From contig BGKB01000164.1 of assembly GCA_003116975.1 (NCBI GenBank), positions 93,829-157,828 on the forward strand: 64,000 bases of DNA. Direction: 5' to 3'. The notes under the pieces were generated by a model. It was not told where the DNA came from, searched no databases, and saw nothing but the letters and a program-made list of their open reading frames with translations. Positions within the stretch are counted from its first letter, which is position 1; every line of letters begins with the position of its first letter. A program made the translations under genes and the position numbers. This document shows positions 57,455-64,000 of the stretch, one piece after another. The stretch is from Aurantiochytrium sp. KH105. Taxonomy: Eukaryota > Sar > Bigyra > Thraustochytrida > Thraustochytriidae.

Positions 57455-59089
57455 TCTCCGTCTCTACTGGTCTTCAAGGCCTGAAAGTACTCCCTTCTTT
57501 TTGGCTTTTCGTCTGTTTGTCTGTCTGTGCGTGCGTGCGTATGTCTCGAATTCCGAAATTTGTTGCTCTTGCTTGCTGGCGTCTACCTCGCCAACGGCGC
57601 TCAAGTACGCGTAGCTGCGGCTCGTGTGTTCAGGCTTTGGTTCTTTTTGGTTGGCTTCGATTGCGATCTGCTTTGCTTCGATTTCGTTCTGCTGGTGGTG
57701 GTGGTGCTGCTGCTCTCCGATATCTGGCCGATTGAAAAAGCAAGTCTTTCTGCACCGTCTTGGACGCTGATGCCAGATTTTCTTGTCTTTCCCTTTACAA
57801 TTTTTGGAATGCAAGCCAGCACCGTACTGTCCGCTTAGTTGAGTGAACATCGGTCATCGCGTTAATGTTATAATATTCCAGTTAGCCGAGTGAATCATCG
57901 GTCATCGCGTTGTTGTGGTCAATTTCTTTTTCGAACTATCCAGACAGCCGAGTGAACCGTCGGTCATCCGCGTTGATTGTACTACCATATTCTTGAAGGC
58001 TCAAATCTGACGACAGCCGGTCTTACGATCATCGATTTCCTCATCGGTTAGGACTACTGCGAAGGCGATCCCGACAGGCTTACGCCCACAAGGCCCAAAT
58101 GACTTGCAGATGGCTGCTTCAACGCGTGGTTCATCCATGCTCCTTCCTGGCATGAGACAAATGAGCTGTGGTGATTGTTCCAAAAAAGCCAGACTCTACA
58201 TGCCATTGCACGAATTTATGTTCCGGCATGCAGCAAGGGGGTCTCATCGCTTACGGTGCAGGCATCACCTCGCAAATGCTGCTCACTGTCAGTCCCGGCT
58301 CTTTATCTCTTTTCGGCGGTCGCCACGGGTCCGGCCGCGAGGAGAACTGCCCTTGGCTAGCTGGTGTGCGTATGCGTCTGTGTATGCGTGCGTTGTTCAA
58401 GTCATCTCTTCAGGGAAGTAGTGGTGCGCAAGCCTCGTTGCGCTCGACGCAAGCCTCGTTGCGCTCGACGCGAGCGCCCGGCCTACCGTCCTGCATTCCC
58501 CATGGGTTGGCCTGATCTGCCTAGCGCCTGCGTTGAGAGTCGTAATCGCGTTGGAAAGGCTCGTCGGACGCCGGTATACGGTGTCGGTCGATCGCCTTTT
58601 GGGCAGCAAAGTCATACCGCCGCGGCACGGCCGTCCTCTCTTGCTATGTGCCGCCAGCAAGGTCGGTGCCGGAGCTGGCTGCTGCGTCTTGCTGCACGCG
58701 TTGGTGGGGCTACTTCCAGCGAACCCGAAATGTTGTCAAAGTTACACACAACGCAGGGTGTAGCCGAGAGAGAGTGGCGGACGCGTAGTTGAGGGAACAC
58801 AAAATCAATTTCATTCCAAATGCACAAGGACCAGAGCGCAAGGCATAATAGAGCCGACGGGCGCATTCTGTGATGTATTTGTGAGAATGGCTGGCTCTTC
58901 ATAGCGAGCCAGCCATCCAGACAAACCAAGATAGATGGTAAACAAGTGTGTCGTCTTCAACACACGATACGATCGTTGATGGAAGCCAGCAGATATCAAG
59001 GCAGAGGGGCTGGAAGACAAACGGATGTCTTGAAACCAGGCGCAGCCACACAAAAAAAATGCAAAGGGAAAAAACATGGTTCATTTCTT
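57455..59089. other. Intergenic region, lectin 5' flank to THOC5 3' end
   Basis: About 1.6 kb with no supported gene. It holds three degenerate repeats (57841-57974) and a 20-bp tandem duplication (AAGCCTCGTTGCGCTCGACG, 58431-58470). A minus-strand open stretch of about 60 codons (58001-58183) looks protein-like (GIAFAVVLTDEEIDDR) but starts after an in-frame stop and could be an exon or relic. The lectin promoter should lie in the first few hundred bases. Confidence 0.4.
57841..57974. repeat. Three dispersed copies of a 24-bp motif
   Basis: Copies of GAGTGAAYCRTCGGTCATCGCGTT start at 57841, 57888 and 57950, with A+T-rich spacers. Each carries CGGTCATC. They are degenerate, so probably an old tandem repeat or a cluster of protein-binding sites. 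Confidence 0.6.
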
Positions 59090-61333
59090 CTAGCGATGCG
59101 TGAATGATCGGGATGGAGGGTCATAGACGAATGCCAGGCGGCGGTCGCGCCCGCGAAGCTTGCGATCCATCTTGGACGCCGTCGCGGACGAGGAGCCGCG
59201 CCCCCTCGACGAGGCGCTAGGCTCGTCTCCGGTAATCTCATCCATGGCGTCCATATCACCTGCGAATTGCCCCGCGGCCCGACTTGACGAAGTCATGACG
59301 TCGAGACACATTTGTAAGCGACGCAACTGATGCGAAAGGAGCCGCAGCTGGTCTGCAGCACGCGATTCATCGGCATGGTCGTTCACCTCCGTCTGAATGA
59401 TGCGCAGCGTCGAATTGCTCGTTGGCAGCAGCGTAAAGTGCGGAGCGCGCTGCGGGTAATCCACAAAAACCTGAACCACAGCTTCCACCCTGTTCTTGTC
59501 CGTGGTCTCCATGACGCCATGAAAACAGCGACGCCCAAACTTGGTCCAGGCCGAGGATGTCGCTGCCTCGCGACGACGATGGAAGATGGGTGCCCCGCTC
59601 GCCCGTGCGACCTGCGTCGAAGTGATCCGGTCATCCGCTTCCGCTTCCGTCATCTCTTCCCACTTGATGAGGCGTGTTGTCGCCTTGCTTGGGAAAAGAC
59701 CTTCCGCAGATGGGTGCACAGGGACCGGATGCGGGCATTTTTTCAGCGCGTGCAGCTGCTCAGAAAGCGCTTCTTGCGCGCCCACACGCTCCAAGATGCT
59801 CTGCACAATGCTGCCCATTGAAGGCTGCGCCTCTGCGCCGGGACCCTCGGGAGGAAGATTGTAGCTTCCCGCGAGCCATTGCAGCCACTTGTACGGACGA
59901 TCTGGCAAATCTTCAGGAAAATCTTTTCGCGCTCCCTGCGCGGCAGTCGTATCCAAGCTTGCGCGTGGCAGGAACTGCCCGGTATCGTTGGGGTAAATAT
60001 TGGCCAACAATCCTGGGCGGTTCTCAGCCTCGACCGTGACGATCTTGAGAGCGGGATAGAACTTGAAGACGAGCGAGACATCGATCTGCCGATTAGGCGA
60101 TTCAAGTTTGGCCAAGACAGAATAGCCGGAGTCGACAAGAGGTCGACCGTCCACCGGTTGCAGCTTTTTCACGCCGTCAGCAGCATCATCCGCTTTCCCT
60201 GAGAGGCGGCGCTTTTTCGCAGCAGGCCCCGAACCTGCCACGTCGTCGACAACCATGGGATCACCAACTTCCTTGTCGCCGGTCGCCGCTCCGCCACTGG
60301 TGGCGTTGGCACTGCCTCTAGATCCCTTCTTCTTCTTCTTCTTCTTGAAGTTGCCCTTCGTCTTCTCCGCCGTTACCTCCTCCTCCTCGTCGTCGTCGTC
60401 GTCGTCCTCCTCCTCATCATCATCATCTTTTTCATCTTGACTGCCCTTTTCGGCTTTTCCGTGTTGCGAGTCCGAGATGTGCGCGGCGGCAAGACGCGCG
60501 ACAGCGGCCTGATCCTTTGCCACGCTTACGCCCACACCACCAAAACTATCCCCATACGCTTCGAGCTGGCAGTAAATCATGTACAGAGGTTCGGGAAGCT
60601 CTCTGCAGAGTTCGTGGCGCGCCAGTCTATCAATGACTCGATCTCCAAAGTGCTCCTGCACCGGTTTGGTGGCCTTGACGATATCTTGCATTTTACGAGG
60701 CAACTCATCAAGAAAGGCCAGACGGTCCGAAGTGGTTTCCTTGACCGATTGCACACTCTCACGAAGCGTGCGTAGTCTGTTTTGAAGGTCACGGCGCAGC
60801 TGGAGCTCGTGCGAAAGGCGGCAGAGGCTCACTTTGTGCGCCTGCTCCTGGCTGCCCTCGGGCAACGACCGAATGTCCTTGAGCAATGACTCCGAGGCAG
60901 AGGCTTCAAAGTCTGCGCGCGAGACCAGGTCAATCTTGGCATTTTCTGTGAGCTCGAACTTGCGACATCTCTCGATTTCCCTGCGCAGGTATGCCTTCTC
61001 GTACAAGAGGTTCTGCAGCGAAAGCTGGCGATCCTCGGCGCTCTTCTTGGCCGTGTCGAGCTGCTCGAGCAGTCCGGCTGCTGCGCAAAAAGCCTCTCGG
61101 CTCCGCCTCTTCAGCTCCATGATGGCCACGCATCCCTCGGCGTACGCTTTCTTCTGCGCCGCCCCGGTCGCCGGGCCTTGCTCGTCGTCGCCTGCCGGAG
61201 GGTGTTTTTTGGCGGCGGCCGCCTCTCGCGCGAGATGCCGCAGCCGCTCTCCAAGCGCGCCGAGCCTGCCCGTGGCGCTCACGAGGGTCTCGCGCGCGCC
61301 CGCCTCTCCGCTGCTCGCGCCCGGGCCCGCCAT
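59090..61333 (-). CDS. THOC5: THO complex subunit 5 (THOC5)
   Basis: A 747-residue protein from ATG 61333 (MAGPGASSGE). THOC5 is part of the nuclear THO/TREX complex that couples transcription to mRNA export. The N-terminal coiled coil matches the family, with LSLQNLLYEKAYLRREIERC (105-124) followed by IDLVSRADFEA (134-144), equivalent to the conserved LQLQNLLYE and IDLVSLEEF blocks. A Lys/Asp/Glu-rich low-complexity linker (about 320-395, including GNFKKKKKKKGS) separates it from the C-terminal domain, where THOC5-like segments such as PYKWLQWLAGSYNLPPEG are visible. The length is close to human THOC5 (683). In-frame codons upstream of the chosen ATG are not conserved. Confidence 0.88.
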   Translation of the reverse strand: MAGPGASSGEAGARETLVSATGRLGALGERLRHLAREAAAAKKHPPAGDDEQGPATGAAQKKAYAEGCVAIMELKRRSREAFCAAAGLLEQLDTAKKSAEDRQLSLQNLLYEKAYLRREIERCRKFELTENAKIDLVSRADFEASASESLLKDIRSLPEGSQEQAHKVSLCRLSHELQLRRDLQNRLRTLRESVQSVKETTSDRLAFLDELPRKMQDIVKATKPVQEHFGDRVIDRLARHELCRELPEPLYMIYCQLEAYGDSFGGVGVSVAKDQAAVARLAAAHISDSQHGKAEKGSQDEKDDDDEEEDDDDDDEEEEVTAEKTKGNFKKKKKKKGSRGSANATSGGAATGDKEVGDPMVVDDVAGSGPAAKKRRLSGKADDAADGVKKLQPVDGRPLVDSGYSVLAKLESPNRQIDVSLVFKFYPALKIVTVEAENRPGLLANIYPNDTGQFLPRASLDTTAAQGARKDFPEDLPDRPYKWLQWLAGSYNLPPEGPGAEAQPSMGSIVQSILERVGAQEALSEQLHALKKCPHPVPVHPSAEGLFPSKATTRLIKWEEMTEAEADDRITSTQVARASGAPIFHRRREAATSSAWTKFGRRCFHGVMETTDKNRVEAVVQVFVDYPQRAPHFTLLPTSNSTLRIIQTEVNDHADESRAADQLRLLSHQLRRLQMCLDVMTSSSRAAGQFAGDMDAMDEITGDEPSASSRGRGSSSATASKMDRKLRGRDRRLAFVYDPPSRSFTHR

Positions 61334-61986
61334 GCTGCCTGCCCTTGCTCGCGCCGCGCACCGAAGCGACCTCGATCGAGGATTGCTTGCTGGCGAGCTT
61401 GCTTTCACGCGCAGGCCCGGCCACGACCCATTTGAGTGCAACTGTAAAAGCCCTGTAAAAGCCGGTAAAAGCCCAAAAACCTCGTCGAGATGCCAGCGTG
61501 AAAAGAGGTGGGTGGCCTTCGACGACCATGCGATCATCCTTTAAAAATTATGATACGCGCGGCGAGTGGGATTGTGTCAAGAATAAGAGATATACTTGCT
61601 TGCTTGCTTGCTAAGTAATTGACAAGGAACTTTTCGAAAATCAACCAATAACATGAAACTCTTCGTCATCCTACAGGTTAGAATTTCCGAGAAAGATGTC
61701 TTAATCTTTCGCTCAAAAGTAAATCACAACTCTGTCCACGCAGATGATGAGGTGAAACATGTGGGCTCCGAAAGTACGTCATTCGATCTTTGGTCTCTGC
61801 GAAAAAAACAGGATTCGAAGACCAAAAGATTCGAGATTTTCACTCACACGCGAAAATTACAGAAAAGCGGCTGACATAAACCCGAGCGACCTTTCACTAC
61901 ACAGAAGCGCTTCTCCGCTTCTCTCCTTCAAGCACCAATCGCATTGACCAATCTTCAAAGAAGTGTACGGTAGTCCCTTCGCGGGC
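61334..61986. other. Intergenic region THOC5 5' flank / RING 3' end
   Basis: About 650 bases. A GCTT repeat lies at 61596-61613 and the segment 61620-61960 is A+T-rich. A 73-codon frame (61653-61874) has no recognisable features, and I do not call it. Confidence 0.45.
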
Positions 61987-62391
61987 TCAGACTCGGCCAA
62001 TGACCTCATTTTCAATTCCATTATTGGCGTAGTCGTCCTCCTCCGTTGCGCGCATGAGTTTTGACAGTCGTTTGAGAAAGAGGGCCAGTGTGACCCACCC
62101 TTGGCCCTGTCTGCAGCTTGGGCAGCGAGCCAACTGAGGGTCCGGGAGACTTATCACGTACCCGATGACGCACTCGAGGCAGAATGTGTGCTTGCCGGGG
62201 CACATCATTTCGACCGCGCTGTCGCCCACGCTATCGAGGCAGATGCCGCACTGTATTTTGCGGACGATCTCGTCCTCGAGTTGGCGTCTCCATCTCGCTT
62301 TGGCCCCCTCTTTGGTTTCATCGTCTGAGGGTGGCCGTGTTTGTTGCTGTGTTTGCGGGCGGTCGGGTTGGTGCTGCTGCATCTGCTGCAT
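61987..62391 (-). CDS. Small C3HC4 RING-finger protein
   Basis: A 134-residue protein from ATG 62391. A Gln/Pro-rich N-terminus (1-20) precedes a RING finger: C48-x2-C51-x12-C64-x3-H68-x2-C71-x2-C74-x15-C90-x2-C93. All eight zinc ligands are present in C3HC4 order, so E3 ubiquitin ligase activity is likely. Residues 100-125 form a helix (VTLALFLKRLSKLM). No membrane segment or other domain is visible. It shares a 79-bp gap with the divergent small membrane protein, so the two may be co-expressed. Confidence 0.8.
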   Translation of the reverse strand: MQQMQQHQPDRPQTQQQTRPPSDDETKEGAKARWRRQLEDEIVRKIQCGICLDSVGDSAVEMMCPGKHTFCLECVIGYVISLPDPQLARCPSCRQGQGWVTLALFLKRLSKLMRATEEDDYANNGIENEVIGRV

Positions 62392-62470
62392 TTTTGTCGG
62401 TTCATTATCTATTACCAGAGAAAAAGAGTGCTTGCTGGCTCACAGGCGGGCCAGGCAAGCAAAGCAACAA
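62392..62470. promoter_or_regulatory. 79-bp bidirectional gap
   Basis: Only 79 bases separate the ATGs of the RING gene and the small membrane-protein gene, so both leaders and core promoters must overlap here or extend into the opposite coding region. Confidence 0.45.
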
Positions 62471-62785
62471 ATGGCCAAAACCAAGGCGCGGCGGGCAGGC
62501 AGCAACACGAAAGCGAACCGACGTCATCATCATCCTCATCATCACCATCCCATGGCCCCAAGCATGACCACGAGCGCGCTCACCCGTGAGTTGGTGCAAT
62601 TGGAGCGAGAGGAGGCGCGCAAACCGCGCAGAGCGACTCCGCTCGGGTTCCAGGCCGTCCTGGACGGCATGAGCCCGCGCATGAAGCGCTTTTTCGTCAT
62701 CTCCGCGATCCTCGCGATCTACATGGTGGTTGCCCTGGCGGCGGGCACTTTCCCTTTCGCGAGGCCGATTGGTTCTTCTTCCTAA
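62471..62785 (+). CDS. Small single-pass membrane protein
   Basis: A 104-residue protein from ATG 62471 (CAACAAATGGCC). The N-terminus is basic and His-rich (HHHPHHHHP at 19-27). A helical charged region (36-56) precedes MSPRMKRFF and one hydrophobic helix at about 74-95 (FVISAILAIYMVVALAAG), with a short C-terminal tail. The positive residues before the helix favour an N-in orientation. I do not recognise a family. It could be a small ER or mitochondrial tail-anchored-like factor. The frame continues upstream of the ATG only as the shadow of the RING gene. Confidence 0.6.
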   Translation: MAKTKARRAGSNTKANRRHHHPHHHHPMAPSMTTSALTRELVQLEREEARKPRRATPLGFQAVLDGMSPRMKRFFVISAILAIYMVVALAAGTFPFARPIGSSS

Positions 62786-62829
62786 GCTGCTTGCTTACGG
62801 GCCGTGGAGATGAGACTTCTTAAGGCGAT

Positions 62830-62985
62830 GCTAAGGCGACGCCAAAGCAAAGCAAAGGCGACGCCAAAGCAAAGGCGACGCCAAAGCAAAGGCGACGCCA
62901 AAGCAAAGGCGACGCCAAAGCAAAGCAAAGCAAAGCAAAGCAAAGCAAAGCAAAGCAAAGCAAAGCAAAGCAAAGCAAAGTCGTA
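62830..62985. repeat. AAAGC / AAAGGCGACGCC tandem array
   Basis: Alternating AAAGC pentamers and AAAGGCGACGCC 12-mers resolve at the 3' end into about ten perfect AAAGC units (62929-62980). The array directly precedes the ATG at 62989. Confidence 0.8.
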
Positions 62986-62988
62986 ACC

Positions 62989-63333
62989 ATGTCGCAGCAG
63001 CTAGATTTGGTCGCGCTCTGCTCGAGTTCGGCTCTGCCCTCCCCTCCTTCTGATCCTCTTTCTCCTTCTGCTTTGAACGAGGAGGGTTCACTTTGACCTC
63101 TGCTCTGGCCCCACTGCGCGCCCGGCGAGGACAGCCCCTGCGCGCGCGAGAGAGACGACCGCGCGTGTCCGCTGCTCACGCAGTACCAGTGCCGCACGTG
63201 CAAGCGCGCGCTTGCCTTCCTGGTGCACGGCGCGCCGTGCCGCCGCTCGTGGTCGTCTGCATCTGCATCTGCAACATGTGCAACATTTGCATCATCATCT
63301 CAATCTCCATCTTCTCCATCCGAAGATGATTGA
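62989..63333 (+). pseudogene. Small cysteine-rich ORF interrupted by an in-frame TGA
   Basis: ATG 62989 opens 35 codons (MSQQLDLVAL...) ending in TGA at 63094-63096. The same frame then continues another 78 codons to TGA at 63331. The downstream part looks like a real zinc-binding or disulfide protein: CPLLTQYQCRTCKRALAF, then LVHGAPCRRSW, and a Ser-rich acidic tail ending SEDD. Possible explanations are a missed intron, a nonsense mutation, stop readthrough or selenocysteine. I found no clear donor/acceptor pair across the TGA and did not identify a SECIS element. It is not assigned to a family. Confidence 0.35.
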
Positions 63334-63404
63334 TCTGAAAGAAGGAAAACTCTGAGAACAAGCCTGCCGGGCTGATCCTGGTTTGATTGATTCATCGCGC
63401 TTCG

Positions 63405-64000
63405 TCACGCGGAACAAGGAGAGTCAGAGCCAGGCATGTCCCTCCTCTTCCTCCTCCAGCTGCTCCTGCTCTGCTTGCTGCCGCGCTCGCTGCCCGAACT
63501 GTCCGAAGTCTCGAGAGCGCCGCTGCTGCTCTCGTCCCCGTGAGCGGACTTGCGCCGGCGCGAGAGAGAGGGCAGCAACGAGCGCCAGGACCTCTTCTTC
63601 TTCAGCAGACCAGGAGCGCCGGCTGCAGACGCCTCCAAGGCTGCAGACGCCTCCAAGGCCGCCGCGCTCTCCGGCGTCTGGTTGAAAAGCGCGAAGAGCG
63701 CCGCCACCTCAATCTCAAACGCGTCCGGGTCATCGCACTCCTCCGACATCTCGAAGTCAATGAACTTCACGCCGCGAGAAGGGTGCACGACAATGTTCCG
63801 CGCAGCGATGTCGCCATGCAGCACGCCGCAGCCGTGCAGGGCCTGCAAGGCATCCAGCGCAGCGAGGAAATGAGCGTCCAGGAGAGGCTGCAAGGTCGCC
63901 AACGAAGAAGCAACAGAAGCAGACGACGACGACGAAGAAGAAGAAGAAGAAGAAGAAGAAGAGGCTTTCGCCGCCGCCGCCACCTCCGCCATGCGCGCTT
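63405..64000 (-). CDS. Atypical protein kinase-like protein, N-terminus beyond window
   Basis: A minus-strand frame of 195 codons from ATG 63992 ends at 63405 and is still open at base 64000, so the gene probably extends past the right edge. It holds a kinase catalytic loop HGDIAARNIVVH (59-70), where HGD replaces HRD, and DFE (79-81) in place of DFG. No Gly-rich loop or ATP-binding Lys is present, so the N-lobe must lie upstream. A run of about 16 Ser (encoded by a TCT/TCG repeat at 63918-63962) precedes it. The C-terminus is Ser/Arg-rich and ends in SPCSA. HGDxxxRN loops are typical of fungal-type aminoglycoside-phosphotransferase-like kinases. Confidence 0.6.
   Translation of the reverse strand, partial: ARMAEVAAAAKASSSSSSSSSSSSSSASVASSLATLQPLLDAHFLAALDALQALHGCGVLHGDIAARNIVVHPSRGVKFIDFEMSEECDDPDAFEIEVAALFALFNQTPESAAALEASAALEASAAGAPGLLKKKRSWRSLLPSLSRRRKSAHGDESSSGALETSDSSGSERGSKQSRSSWRRKRRDMPGSDSPCSA

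Noticed and set aside
61653..61874. 73-codon ORF starting MKLFVILQV
   Set aside because: It has a short hydrophobic start but no credible signal cleavage site or domain, and lies in A+T-rich intergenic DNA.
1..64000. CRISPR arrays, operons, bacterial promoters or ribosome binding sites
   Set aside because: The window is eukaryotic nuclear DNA. The tandem arrays are simple repeats without spacers, and no polycistronic layout is present.

Overview
This is a nuclear window from a thraustochytrid (Labyrinthulomycete stramenopile of the Thraustochytrium, Schizochytrium or Aurantiochytrium kind). The best evidence is a front-end fatty-acid desaturase at 9748-11313 that I recognise as the thraustochytrid delta-4 docosahexaenoate desaturase, nearly residue for residue. 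Other support comes from an IFT88 gene (flagellated zoospores), an AP2-domain regulator, a plant-like membrane-anchored aldehyde dehydrogenase (ALDH22 type), G+C-rich third codon positions and very few introns. Only one coding intron is clear, in the DCP2 gene.

Layout. From 1 to about 46 kb the genes are mostly housekeeping and nearly alternate strand: TPR protein (-), ankyrin protein (+), Ser/Thr kinase (-), delta-4 desaturase (+), AP2/polyQ regulator (-), DCP2 (+), VPS16 (-), IFT88 (+), a roughly 1.6-kb inverted-repeat element, LPCAT-like acyltransferase (+), aldo/keto reductase (-), unknown 689-aa protein (+), Rac-type GTPase (+), C2/transmembrane protein (-), bZIP protein (+). Convergent gaps are short. 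Divergent gaps are often several kb long and full of simple repeats (GGCT, TTCG, GACTC, ACCGC, GTCTC, GCTTG, TTTC).

From 46.8 to 50.6 kb lies a head-to-head pair of related seven-helix receptors with class A GPCR hallmarks. An ALDH22-type dehydrogenase follows. The most accessory part is 53.5-57.5 kb, read on the minus strand: a secreted F-type-lectin-like protein, a defective Ty1/copia-type LTR retroelement with apparently identical LTRs, and directly against its far LTR a 5'-truncated aerolysin/natterin-like protein with cysteine-rich modules. The window ends with THOC5, a RING protein sharing a 79-bp promoter gap with a small membrane protein, an ORF split by an in-frame TGA, and an atypical kinase running off the right edge.

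Functional threads: long-chain polyunsaturated lipid synthesis and phospholipid remodelling (delta-4 desaturase, LPCAT-like acyltransferase, possibly the ALDH); mRNA life cycle (THOC5 export, DCP2 decapping); vesicle and cilium traffic (VPS16, IFT88, C2/TM protein, Rac); signalling (GPCR pair, kinases); transcription (AP2, bZIP). They do not form an operon or cluster. All identifications are by eye from translated sequence, without database searches.
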